DNA of 7,230 bases from Verrucomicrobiota bacterium (GTDB taxonomy: Bacteria; Verrucomicrobiota; Verrucomicrobiia; Limisphaerales; UBA9464): NCBI GenBank assembly GCA_017302195.1, contig JAFLEG010000217.1, positions 1 through 7,230 of the forward strand, given 5' to 3'. Position numbers and translations under genes: made by a program. Shown here one piece after another: positions 1-6,014 of the stretch (position 1 is the first letter of the stretch; each line of letters opens with the position of its first letter). The notes below the pieces were generated by a model. The model had not been told where the DNA came from, searched no databases, and worked only from the letters and a program-made list of their open reading frames with translations.

Positions 1-2
1 TT

Positions 3-716
3 CAGTGGAACAAGCACATGACCACCGGCCTCGGCGGCATGCTGGCGACCAATGACTCGGAACTGGCGGCGCGCATCCGCGACCTCCGCGAGCGGGAGAT
101 GCAGACCCCCTCGGGAAAACTGGCGGGCGTGCTCTCCGCACAGCGCCTCACCCACACCGTCGGCGTCTATCCCCGGACCACGGCCCTGATCACCGCGGTC
201 TTCCGCTGGCTCAGCAAGCGCGGCGCGATCATCGGATCCAACGCCCCCGACGACCTGGATGCCCGCATGGCTTCCGACTTCTTCATGGGCATGAGCGCCG
301 GACAGGCCCGCACCGGGCTCCGGAAAATCCGTCACCTGGACGACAACATCGCGCACCGGCGTCAGATGCGGACGCTCTACCACGACCTGCTCCAGAACGC
401 CGGCTGGCCGATGCCCAAGCTGGGGGACCACCTGGAGCCGGTACCGGTCCGTGTGCCCCTCCGGGTGGCGGACAAGGAACGGGCCCTGCGTGAGGGCGCC
501 CAGAAGCTCCTGGAGATCGGCCCCTGGTTCGAAAGCCCCCTTCACCCCGCGGAGACCCCGCTGGAACGTTACAACTACCGTCCCGGCCAGTGTCCGGAAG
601 CCGAGCGTGCCGCCCGAGAGACCGTGAACCTGCCCGTGCACCCGCGCGCCGACCGGGGCACGGCCGAGCGGACCGTGCAGTTCCTGAAGACCATCGGTCC
701 GCCGCTCAACAACTGA
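3..716 (+). CDS. DegT/DnrJ/EryC1/StrS family PLP-dependent aminotransferase, C-terminal part (5' end outside window)
   Basis: The frame is open to the window edge, so only about 237 C-terminal residues are visible; the family is usually 370-420 residues long. The first codons read QWNKHMTTGLGGM. This matches the family's Schiff-base lysine motif (K followed two residues later by TTG.GG), so the lysine at 12-14 is the likely PLP-binding residue. Met at 18 is internal, not a start. The C-terminus carries VNLPVHPRAD, the usual NLPxHP segment near the end of the fold. Family members transaminate keto-sugars or similar substrates for surface polysaccharides or antibiotics, in the cytoplasm. The substrate cannot be told here because the N-terminal half and the upstream neighbours are missing. 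A strong hairpin follows 22 bases after the stop, so this is probably the last gene of its transcript. Confidence 0.85.
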   Translation, partial: QWNKHMTTGLGGMLATNDSELAARIRDLREREMQTPSGKLAGVLSAQRLTHTVGVYPRTTALITAVFRWLSKRGAIIGSNAPDDLDARMASDFFMGMSAGQARTGLRKIRHLDDNIAHRRQMRTLYHDLLQNAGWPMPKLGDHLEPVPVRVPLRVADKERALREGAQKLLEIGPWFESPLHPAETPLERYNYRPGQCPEAERAARETVNLPVHPRADRGTAERTVQFLKTIGPPLNN

Positions 717-738
717 GCCGGAACGATTCCGCAACTTC

Positions 739-770
739 GGGGAGCGTGCGCGCCCCCGCGTGCGCTCCCC
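739..770 (+). terminator. Strong hairpin after the aminotransferase gene, likely transcription terminator
   Basis: Two 14-base arms (GGGGAGCGTGCGCG and CGCGTGCGCTCCCC) surround a CCCC loop. In RNA all 14 positions pair, two of them as G-U wobbles. It begins 22 bases after the aminotransferase stop, and the next gene is convergent. No T-run follows, so it is terminator-like by structure and position only. Confidence 0.6.
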
Positions 771-803
771 AGAGAATTAACTGGTTCCGTCTGAGCCTCG
801 CAC

Positions 804-836
804 TGCCGGCTGGCAGGCACCTGCCGAACGCCGGCA
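804..836 (-). terminator. Nested hairpin after the small membrane protein gene, likely minus-strand terminator
   Basis: The outer arms TGCCGGC (804-810) and GCCGGCA (830-836) enclose inner arms GGCAGG (812-817) and CCTGCC (820-825), all perfectly complementary. It lies 13 bases downstream of the minus-strand stop codon at 850. With the hairpin at 739-770 it forms a back-to-back pair between convergent genes. It has no T-run on the minus strand. Confidence 0.5.
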
Positions 837-849
837 TCCGATGGTCCCT

Positions 850-1059
850 TCAGCGCTCGCGTCCCAAGCTCAGAATCCGGGCCGGCAGGAACAGCACGGC
901 GCGCACCAGGGCGAAGCCGGCCTGAATCACCACGGCGACCAGGCGAAACGGGAGCGCGATCAGCCACACGAGGGGAAAGAGCACCAGCACCGCCAGCGCC
1001 AACGGCCAGCAAAGGACCAGGAGCAGCGCCCAGGCAACCAGGATCAGGAAAAGCCTCAC
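850..1059 (-). CDS. Small hydrophobic membrane protein, function unknown
   Basis: From a GTG start at 1059 the product is 69 residues and almost wholly hydrophobic. It begins VRLFLILVAWALLLVL and ends FLPARILSLGRER. A first transmembrane helix (about residues 3-18) is followed by a second hydrophobic stretch (about 19-35, containing FPLVW). A more amphipathic segment with a few arginines comes next, then a basic tail. The frame stays open upstream, with possible ATG starts at 1146 and 1236. The residues encoded there are rich in Pro, Gly and Arg and look like translated non-coding DNA, so I prefer the GTG where the hydrophobic pattern starts. No catalytic motif is visible. The 223 bases between this start and the DUF1844 gene hold nothing I can identify, although a promoter is expected there if the gene is not co-transcribed. 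Confidence 0.55.
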   Translation of the reverse strand: MRLFLILVAWALLLVLCWPLALAVLVLFPLVWLIALPFRLVAVVIQAGFALVRAVLFLPARILSLGRER

Positions 1060-1282
1060 GTCCCTGACAGCACCCCGGCGCGCGCCCCAAAGTTTCACCC
1101 GGGGAGTGGCGGCTGGACTGTTCCCCAAAAGAACCGTGCTGCCCATCAGGCCAGGATTACACCACGGAGGGATCGAGCCGGACGGAGGACGCGACGGAAG
1201 GCCAACCCAATCCGGCCGCTCTGGCCTTTCCTGCATCTGTGTCCCGCCGCGGCGCCATCGCCCCGGGGCCTGCGGAATGGCC

Positions 1283-1597
1283 TCAGGCTGACTGCCGGTC
1301 CAAAACCGCCGCCAGCGCCTGCCGGGTGGCGTGCAGGGCCTGCTGCAGCACCCGGGTCTCCTCGGCGTTCAGGTTTCCGCGGGTCCGGACCTCCAGCATC
1401 TCCAACTGGTCTATGAACATCTTGCCGGAAGGAACGTCCGGAATGCCCGGCTGCCCGGTGTCGGGATGGGGCAGCTCCCCGAGGAACAGCAGGGCCATCT
1501 GGGCATGGCCGGAGACCAACTGCAGAAACAGCGCCACATGAATCTCCTCGGTGGAGGCCGCCTTCAGCCCCTCCTCGTCCAGAGGCGGGACGTTCAC
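1283..1597 (-). CDS. DUF1844 family protein
   Basis: The product is 104 residues, close to the usual length for DUF1844, a small cytoplasmic family of unknown function. The conserved core runs from about residue 20: VALFLQLVSGHAQMALLFLG, then a short DTGQPGIPDVPSGK stretch, then IDQLEMLEVRTRGNLNAEE and a C-terminal helix. This gives the typical pattern of a hydrophobic helix followed by a helix ending in T-x-GNL-x-x-EE. The GTG start at 1597 is chosen for three reasons. It forms a GTGA overlap with the stop of the upstream Lon-N gene, an AGAAGG sequence sits 7 bases before it, and the ORF upstream of it is only a shadow of that gene. The arrangement implies translational coupling to the Lon-N protein. 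Family assignment is from recalled consensus; the role is unknown. Confidence 0.82.
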   Translation of the reverse strand: MNVPPLDEEGLKAASTEEIHVALFLQLVSGHAQMALLFLGELPHPDTGQPGIPDVPSGKMFIDQLEMLEVRTRGNLNAEETRVLQQALHATRQALAAVLDRQSA

Positions 1598-2268
1598 TGG
1601 GCCGCCTTCTTCTGGAAGCCCTCGATCTCCCCTGCCAGAAAGTGCACCACATGCCGCAACCGCTCCTCCACGTCCAGCGTCTGCAGCACCACCTGACGCA
1701 TGGCGGCGTTGGACACCAGCAGCGTGGTCACCAGATCGGCGAGGCTTCCGGGGTCCGGAATCCCGCGCAGCGCCCGCAGGCAATCCTCGATGCGGACCGT
1801 TCCGGACGGCTCCTCCACCCCGGCCAGTTGAAGCACGGCGGCCAGCGGGAAGGCCACGCCGAGCCGCAGGCGCGTTTCCACCAGATCGAGCAGGCGTCCG
1901 GCCAGGGCCTCGGAGGCCAGCGTCTCGGTGGGCGGCTCCTCCACCGGCTCAATGCGGTGCACACGGTAGGGCTTGGTCTGCACGGCCCGCCCGAGGCGCA
2001 CCCGGGTGAGCCCCTGCAGCATCAGATGGGAGGTGCCGTTGGGGTTGGTGACCGACACGCGGATCAGGCCGAGACCGGCCAGCTTGCTGGGCCGTTCCGT
2101 CCCCGCACCCGGCTGGCGCATCGCGAGGCACATCATCCGTTCGCCGCGCAGCGCATCAGCAAGCAGGCTGCGATAGCGCGGCTCGAAGATGAAAAGCGGC
2201 ACCATGGCGCGCGGAAACAGGGGACATCCATCCAGGAGCATCACCCCGGCTCTGTCCGGAATTTGCAT
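1594..2268 (-). CDS. LON peptidase substrate-binding (Lon-N, PUA-like) domain protein
   Basis: The product is 224 residues and consists only of the Lon N-terminal domain; it has no AAA+ ATPase and no Ser-Lys protease domain. The family signature is near the N-terminus, CPLFPRAMVPLFIFEPRYR at about residues 15-33, matching the consensus LPLFP....PL.IFE.RY..L. The first part (to about residue 110) should form the PUA-like beta domain and the rest is mainly helical. In Lon this domain binds unfolded substrates. Stand-alone versions are widespread, but their role is not established. The ATG at 2268 is preceded in frame by a TAA four codons upstream, which fixes the N-terminus to this Met or a later start. 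No Shine-Dalgarno sequence precedes it. The stop overlaps the GTG of the DUF1844 gene by four bases, so the two are very likely one operon. Confidence 0.88.
   Translation of the reverse strand: MQIPDRAGVMLLDGCPLFPRAMVPLFIFEPRYRSLLADALRGERMMCLAMRQPGAGTERPSKLAGLGLIRVSVTNPNGTSHLMLQGLTRVRLGRAVQTKPYRVHRIEPVEEPPTETLASEALAGRLLDLVETRLRLGVAFPLAAVLQLAGVEEPSGTVRIEDCLRALRGIPDPGSLADLVTTLLVSNAAMRQVVLQTLDVEERLRHVVHFLAGEIEGFQKKAAQ
1605..1610 (-). promoter_or_regulatory. Shine-Dalgarno-like site for the DUF1844 gene
   Basis: AGAAGG on the minus strand ends 7 bases before the GTG at 1597, inside the last codons of the Lon-N gene. It supports the GTG start and coupled translation. Most other starts in this window lack such a site. 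Confidence 0.5.
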
Positions 2269-2383
2269 GAATTCACGTTACCGATGGACGTCTTTCCCGC
2301 AAGCCGCGGCTCTCATCCACTCCCATGGCATCCTCCAGGACCTTGCCTTGCTTGTGGCACACGATCAGCTTTGGATTTGGTTC
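2269..2383. promoter_or_regulatory. Divergent intergenic spacer between the Lon-N and coiled-coil genes
   Basis: These 115 bases separate two divergently read genes, so promoters for both strands must lie here or inside the neighbours. No convincing -35/-10 pair or operator palindrome was seen. Neither start codon has a clear Shine-Dalgarno sequence. The call rests on gene arrangement. Confidence 0.4.
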
Positions 2384-3163
2384 ATGAACGCAAAGACCCT
2401 CAGCATTCTCCTGGGACTTCTGGCCCTCGGGCTCGGCGTCGGCTGGCTGCTCAGCACCCGCGACGCCGGGCAGCGCGCCGCGGAATCCGCCGCCCGCATC
2501 GCCCGGATGTCCAATGATCTGGTCGAGACCACCGCGCGGCTGACCCGGGAACAGGGCGAGGCGCTGCGCCTTCAGACCAATCTGGTCCTGCGCGCCCGGG
2601 AGCTCGAGGCGGTGTCCAACCGCTGGACCACCACCGCCGAGGCGCTGATCAAGACCGAGGCGGACGCCCGGGCCGCGGCTGCGGTCGCGCAGGCCGAGAT
2701 TGAGAAACGCGACAAGCAGATCGGCGAACTGGAGGGGGAACGCGAGGACCTGACCCAGCGCATGGACGGCCTCACCGGGGAGATCCAGAACCTCAACGGC
2801 AAGATTTCCGACACCGAGCGCAAACTCGCCGCCAGCGAGGGGAACCGCGACCAACTCCAGAAGGAACTGCGGCGCCTTCTGGCCGAGAAGGCCGATCTGG
2901 AGCGCCGCTTCAACGACCTCGCCACCCTGCGTGAGCAGGTGCGCAAGCTGAAGGACGAGCTGAACGTGGCCCGTCGGATTGACCTGATCCGGCGTGGACT
3001 CTACGGATCGGACAAGAAGGGTTCCCAGGTGCTCAACGAGGGCATCCGGCGCCCCGCCGCGCCGCCGGCTTCGACCAATGCGCCGGTCCAGGCGGAGATC
3101 GGCACCGACGGGAGCGTGAAGGTGTCGGGTGCCGCACCGACCCAGCCGGCCCCTCCCAAGTAG
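2384..3163 (+). CDS. Membrane-anchored coiled-coil protein, function unknown
   Basis: The product is 259 residues. Residues 5-23 (LSILLGLLALGLGVGWLLS) form one hydrophobic segment after a short MNAK leader, so this is a single-pass membrane anchor or an uncleaved signal. Residues about 25-200 are charged, rich in Ala, Glu, Leu and Arg, with heptad-like spacing and no proline, which indicates a long coiled coil. A more specific patch follows at about 180-223 (LREQVRKLKDELNVARRID, then GLYGSDKKGSQVLNEG). The tail from about 224 is rich in Pro and Ala and probably disordered. The ATG at 2384 is chosen because it starts just before the hydrophobic segment; the 65 codons open upstream overlap the Lon-N start region and do not look like protein. 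The gene stands alone between a divergent and a convergent neighbour. A structural or scaffold role in the envelope is plausible but is only inference. Confidence 0.8.
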   Translation: MNAKTLSILLGLLALGLGVGWLLSTRDAGQRAAESAARIARMSNDLVETTARLTREQGEALRLQTNLVLRARELEAVSNRWTTTAEALIKTEADARAAAAVAQAEIEKRDKQIGELEGEREDLTQRMDGLTGEIQNLNGKISDTERKLAASEGNRDQLQKELRRLLAEKADLERRFNDLATLREQVRKLKDELNVARRIDLIRRGLYGSDKKGSQVLNEGIRRPAAPPASTNAPVQAEIGTDGSVKVSGAAPTQPAPPK

Positions 3164-3196
3164 CGCTCAGTCCGCCGCGTCACGGGGCGCTTCGAG

Positions 3197-3811
3197 TCAC
3201 TCCCCGAGGTGCAGATCGTTCCGGTCCCGGCGCAGGGTTTCGGCGGTGAAGATGGCCTGCATCCGCGCCAAATCCTGCTCGCGGGTGGCGCTGACCAGCA
3301 GGTAGTCGAATTCCCGCCAGCGGGCCGCCTCAGAGCGTGCGGCCTCGAGGCGGCGCCGGATGACCTCCTCGCTGTCGGATCCCCGCCCGCGCAGCCGCCG
3401 CTCCAGTTCCCCCAGCGTCGGCGGGGTGAGAAAGACGGTGACCAGCGCGCGGTCCAGCAGCGGATCCCTCCGCGCCTCCTCGCGGACCCGTGCGGCGCCC
3501 TGGACGTCAATGTTCAGCAGCACATCCTGGCCTTCCTCCAGCAAGGCCACCACCGAGCGCTTGAGCGTGCCGTACGACTTTCCATAAACGGTGGCGTGTT
3601 CCAGGAACTCATCCCGTTCCACCCGGGCGGCGAATTCGGCGACCTCCAGGAAATGGTAGTCCCGGCCATCCACCTCGCCCGCCCGGGGCGGACGGGTGGT
3701 GCAGGTGACGACCCGCCGGAGGGACGGCGTGGCGGCGATCATGCCGTCGGCCACGGTGGTCTTGCCCGCGCCGGACGGCGCCGAGATCAGCAGAATCAGG
3801 GGGGAACGCAT
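3197..3811 (-). CDS. gmk: Guanylate kinase
   Basis: It phosphorylates GMP to GDP using ATP, a required step in GTP and dGTP synthesis, in the cytoplasm. The product is 204 residues, the normal length. The P-loop SAPSGAGKTT is at residues 10-19. The GMP-binding region follows, with TTRPPRAGEVDGRDYHFL at 38-55 (Arg40 and Tyr52 in the expected places), then E71 and VYGKSYGT at 75-82, and NIDVQGA at 100-106. The arginine-rich RRLRGRGSDSEEVIRRRL region corresponds to the lid. No key residue is missing. The start ATG at 3811 lies 10 bases after the yicC stop, in the order yicC-gmk common in bacteria, so it is almost certainly co-transcribed with yicC. It has no Shine-Dalgarno sequence. rpoZ, which often follows gmk, is absent: the next gene is convergent after 33 bases. 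Confidence 0.97.
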   Translation of the reverse strand: MRSPLILLISAPSGAGKTTVADGMIAATPSLRRVVTCTTRPPRAGEVDGRDYHFLEVAEFAARVERDEFLEHATVYGKSYGTLKRSVVALLEEGQDVLLNIDVQGAARVREEARRDPLLDRALVTVFLTPPTLGELERRLRGRGSDSEEVIRRRLEAARSEAARWREFDYLLVSATREQDLARMQAIFTAETLRRDRNDLHLGE

Positions 3812-3821
3812 GGCGGGCAGG

Positions 3822-4697
3822 CTACTCGATGTTCTGGGCCTGTTCCCGAAACCGCTCGAGTTCCGTCTTCAGCAGCACCACGTCGGCGGCGATGGCGGCG
3901 TCATTGGCCTTGGATCCGATGGTATTCACCTCGCGGTTCATCTCCTGCGCGAGGAAGTCGAGCTTCCGGCCCACGGGCTCGCGGGCGTTTCGGGCGGCCT
4001 CGAACTGGGTGAAGTGGCTTTGCAGCCGGGTCAGTTCCTCATTGATGTCCGAGCGGTCGGCGAACAGCACCACCTCCTTGAGCACCCGTTCGTCATCGGC
4101 GCCGATGCTCTCGAGACCTGCCGCGCGGATGCGCTGCAACATCTGCTCCCGGTATCTCAGCAGCACCCCGGGAGCCTGCGCCTGGATCCGGGCCACGGCC
4201 GTCCGCATGGCCTCAATCCGTGACCCCAGGTCCGCTGCCAACGCCTCCCCCTCGTCGGTGCGCATGCCGTTCAACGCGTCCAGCGCCTGTCGCAGGGCGG
4301 GCGCCACGCACGCCCACAGCGCGTCCGGCTCCTCGCCGCCCGCCGCAGTCTGGAAGAGGCCGGGACAGCGCAGGACGGCGTCCAGTGTGAGGTCCCCGTC
4401 AATCCCGAGCCGGGCGGCCAGTGCCCGAAGCTCCCGCACATACGCCTCGGCCAGCGGCGCATTGAGCCGGCTGCCCGTAGCCCCCGCAGGCAGCTCGGCC
4501 GAAATCCGCACATCCACGCGTCCCCGGGAGACCGCCTTCAGCACCTCGTCCCGGACGCGTGCCTCCAGGGCCTCCATTTCCGGAGGCAGCCGCACGCTCA
4601 CCTCGGCCTGCCGGCGGTTGACCGCACGCAGTTCGGCCACCACCCGGCTGCCCTCGTGCACCAGTTCACCCCGGCCATAACCGGTCATGGATCGCAT
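3822..4697 (-). CDS. yicC: YicC/YloC family endoribonuclease
   Basis: The product is 291 residues, matching the family. The N-terminus MRSMTGYGRGE is the family hallmark (usually M.SMTGYGR). It is followed by ELRAVNRRQAEVSVRLP, where the usual RSVN-H-R reads AVNRR, and by the RGRVDV segment near residue 65. The C-terminal DUF1732 domain contains DRSDINEELTRLQSHF, GRKLDFLAQEMNREVNTIGS and ends ERFREQAQNIE, all strongly conserved. Family members are metal-dependent endoribonucleases acting on RNA hairpins; E. coli YicC has been linked to small-RNA turnover. The start at 4697 is set by the conserved MRSMTGYGR. The frame runs open to 4982, but that extension is not YicC-like and overlaps the lipocalin-like gene. 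The gene lies 10 bases upstream of gmk, in one transcript. Its start codon is inside a perfect inverted repeat (4681-4703). Confidence 0.96.
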   Translation of the reverse strand: MRSMTGYGRGELVHEGSRVVAELRAVNRRQAEVSVRLPPEMEALEARVRDEVLKAVSRGRVDVRISAELPAGATGSRLNAPLAEAYVRELRALAARLGIDGDLTLDAVLRCPGLFQTAAGGEEPDALWACVAPALRQALDALNGMRTDEGEALAADLGSRIEAMRTAVARIQAQAPGVLLRYREQMLQRIRAAGLESIGADDERVLKEVVLFADRSDINEELTRLQSHFTQFEAARNAREPVGRKLDFLAQEMNREVNTIGSKANDAAIAADVVLLKTELERFREQAQNIE

Positions 4698-4703
4698 GAC
4701 CGG
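4681..4703 (-). promoter_or_regulatory. Inverted repeat covering the yicC start codon
   Basis: Arms CCGGTCATG (4681-4689) and CATGACCGG (4695-4703) are perfect complements separated by five bases. In the mRNA the stem would hold the AUG start at 4697 and the second, conserved Met codon, leaving CGAUC as the loop. Such a stem could limit ribosome access. The regulatory role is inference from position. Confidence 0.4.
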
Positions 4704-4773
4704 AGCATGGAGAAAGCCTGTGGCCGGGGCGAGAGTTTCACCAAGCCTCCGGCAGCAACCCCACCCACCTCCC

Positions 4774-5367
4774 CTACTTCGGCGATCCTGGAACCCCGAA
4801 ATCTGGCAGCCAGAAATCCGCCGGGCGACCCGTGCCTTTCCCGGACTCAGCGCACTCGGTTCGTCCGGCGTTGCAGGGTTCCGCATCCTTGCCTTGAGGC
4901 GGAACCCTCCGGAGTTCGTAGCGATCCGCCCCCTTCCCTTCAATGGCCTCGAAGCTCTTCGGCACCTCCTCCTCGCCGCCACCCAACGCGACCAGCGTCA
5001 GCGTCCCGCCCTCAATCTTGAAAAGGGCAACGACCACCTCGCCGACACTGCTTTCCTGTCCGGGCGGACACTTCTGGATGGTGGCGTGCAGTTGCTGTGG
5101 GTCCTTGCCCGCCGGCAGCGTGAACGTCGTCTCAAACCAGAAGTTGGTATCCCGATGGAAGTGCAGCGATTGATCGGCGATTCGGACCGAGATCTTGCCG
5201 CTGGCCTCCTGGCCCACCATGAACCCCTCCCAGGTTCCCTGAAGACGCTGCAGTGCGTTGGTCGCCGCGGCGGCGGCTGCGTCCGCCGCCCGAGCCGAAA
5301 GGTGGATCCACGGCAGCAGCAGGGCGAGGGCGGCCAGGATCAGAGGCCTATTGAGGGGTGCTTTCAT
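4774..5367 (-). CDS. Secreted lipocalin-like (TIGR03067-type) domain protein, function unknown
   Basis: The product is 197 residues. A signal peptide is clear: MKAPLNR, then a hydrophobic core at about residues 8-23, then SARA with cleavage likely after Ala27. After an alanine-rich linker the domain begins with LQRLQGTWEGF at about residue 40. It continues through LHFHRDTNFWFETTFTLPAG and KIEGGTLTLVALG to RYELRRV near residue 155, a beta-rich layout like the lipocalin-like domains common in Planctomycetes and Verrucomicrobia. The last 40 or so residues (from PPQGKDAEP) show no conserved pattern and are encoded by hairpin-rich DNA (4798-4818, 4875-4908), so this tail may be repeat DNA read through in frame. 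The start ATG at 5367 lies 20 bases inside the end of the upstream secreted-protein gene, so translation is likely coupled. Ligand and role are unknown. Confidence 0.78.
   Translation of the reverse strand: MKAPLNRPLILAALALLLPWIHLSARAADAAAAAATNALQRLQGTWEGFMVGQEASGKISVRIADQSLHFHRDTNFWFETTFTLPAGKDPQQLHATIQKCPPGQESSVGEVVVALFKIEGGTLTLVALGGGEEEVPKSFEAIEGKGADRYELRRVPPQGKDAEPCNAGRTECAESGKGTGRPADFWLPDFGVPGSPK
4875..4908. repeat. 10-bp perfect inverted repeat inside the tail of the lipocalin-like gene
   Basis: AGGGTTCCGC (4875-4884) and GCGGAACCCT (4899-4908) are perfect complements around a 14-base loop. It lies just after the conserved domain ends. A second, smaller palindrome (TCTGGC and GCCAGA, 4802-4814, one base between) lies near the stop and is flanked by direct GAAATC repeats (4798-4803 and 4813-4818). 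This resembles intergenic repeat DNA more than coding sequence. Confidence 0.6.
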
Positions 5368-5857
5368 GCGTATTGTTGGTTGCTTGGATCATCCGCTCCA
5401 AAGTCAGGGAATGCGCTTGAACTCCGAGGTAGTCCGATACAACTCGCCACTCGGTTCGCGTCGAGGGCGCCTGGGTCACCTTCCCTTGATTCGGATCGTG
5501 GTGCAGGAAGAACACGAACGCTTTTCCTTTCTCGTACCGAAACATCACTTCATCGCGTGTCACGCCCACCTGGATTGCCTGGTGGGCCGCCGCACCGTTT
5601 CCGGCAAGCACCCTGAGCACCCGTACCTGGAAGGGAATCGCGGCATTCAACGCCATCCCGTAGCGATCCTGCATCGAATAGCCAATCGGCTCACCGACGA
5701 TGATCAGCGAGGATCGTTTGGCCAAGAGTGTGACAATCTCCTTGTCGAGTTCACGCTCGGTGGTCGTGTTGCGGTCTGCCGCGCAAACTCCGCAGCAGAT
5801 CAGGAGGAGCCAGCCAAAACCCACGATCCCCGGGAGCTGATGGAACTTCGATTTCAT
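5348..5857 (-). CDS. Secreted protein of unknown function
   Basis: The product is 169 residues. The N-terminus is a signal peptide: MKSKFHQL, hydrophobic core GIVGFGWLLLICC at about residues 10-22, and VCAAD with cleavage near residue 26. The cysteines at 21, 22 and 25 do not give a good lipobox, so a lipoprotein is possible but not favoured. The mature part has a helix (ELDKEIVTLLAKRSS), then alternating strands: LIIVGEPIGYS, IPFQVRVLRVLAGN, IQVGVTRDEVMF, KGKAFVFFLHH and RTEWRVVSD. This suggests a small beta barrel or OB-like fold, but I recognise no family. The ATG at 5857 is chosen because it begins the signal peptide; the frame runs open to 6184, but that stretch lies in palindromic repeat DNA. 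The 3' end overlaps the lipocalin-like gene by 20 bases, so the two secreted proteins probably form one operon and may work together. Confidence 0.72.
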   Translation of the reverse strand: MKSKFHQLPGIVGFGWLLLICCGVCAADRNTTTERELDKEIVTLLAKRSSLIIVGEPIGYSMQDRYGMALNAAIPFQVRVLRVLAGNGAAAHQAIQVGVTRDEVMFRYEKGKAFVFFLHHDPNQGKVTQAPSTRTEWRVVSDYLGVQAHSLTLERMIQATNNTHESTPQ

Positions 5858-6014
5858 GGGCGGACGATGCGAGGTACAACCAACCGGACTCTGAGCATAT
5901 CTTGCGGGCTGCCCAACCTGTTGTCGAGGCGCTTTCCGGCAACGGCGCCTCTCAGTTTCTGGCAGGGCGAAGCTCCCTGTGCACGCGCATGGAGGCACCA
6001 CCACCGCAATTCGC
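5858..6014. repeat. Gene-free stretch with small REP-like hairpins
   Basis: No gene is supported here. Two perfect hairpins occur: GAGGCGC with GCGCCTC (5926-5932 and 5945-5951), and CAGGG with CCCTG (5963-5967 and 5975-5979). The promoter for the minus-strand secreted-protein operon should lie near 5858-5930, but no clear -35/-10 pair was found. Confidence 0.45.

Noticed and set aside
2273..2854. Minus-strand open frame antisense to the coiled-coil gene, entering the divergent spacer
   Set aside because: Most of it mirrors the coiled-coil gene and it has no recognisable domain. The last 35 or so codons look somewhat protein-like, but that is too little to support a gene.
4698..4982. N-terminal extension of the yicC frame up to an ATG at 4982
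   Set aside because: The extension lacks any YicC similarity, overlaps the lipocalin-like gene, and the family begins at M.SMTGYGR, which is at 4697.
4687..5616. Long plus-strand open frame of about 309 codons
   Set aside because: It lies antisense to the yicC start and both secreted-protein genes, which have better protein features; long shadow frames are expected in GC-rich DNA.
5858..5930. Promoter for the secreted-protein operon (a TCGACA-like -35 on the minus strand)
   Set aside because: No matching -10 at suitable spacing was found; the partial match is not better than chance.
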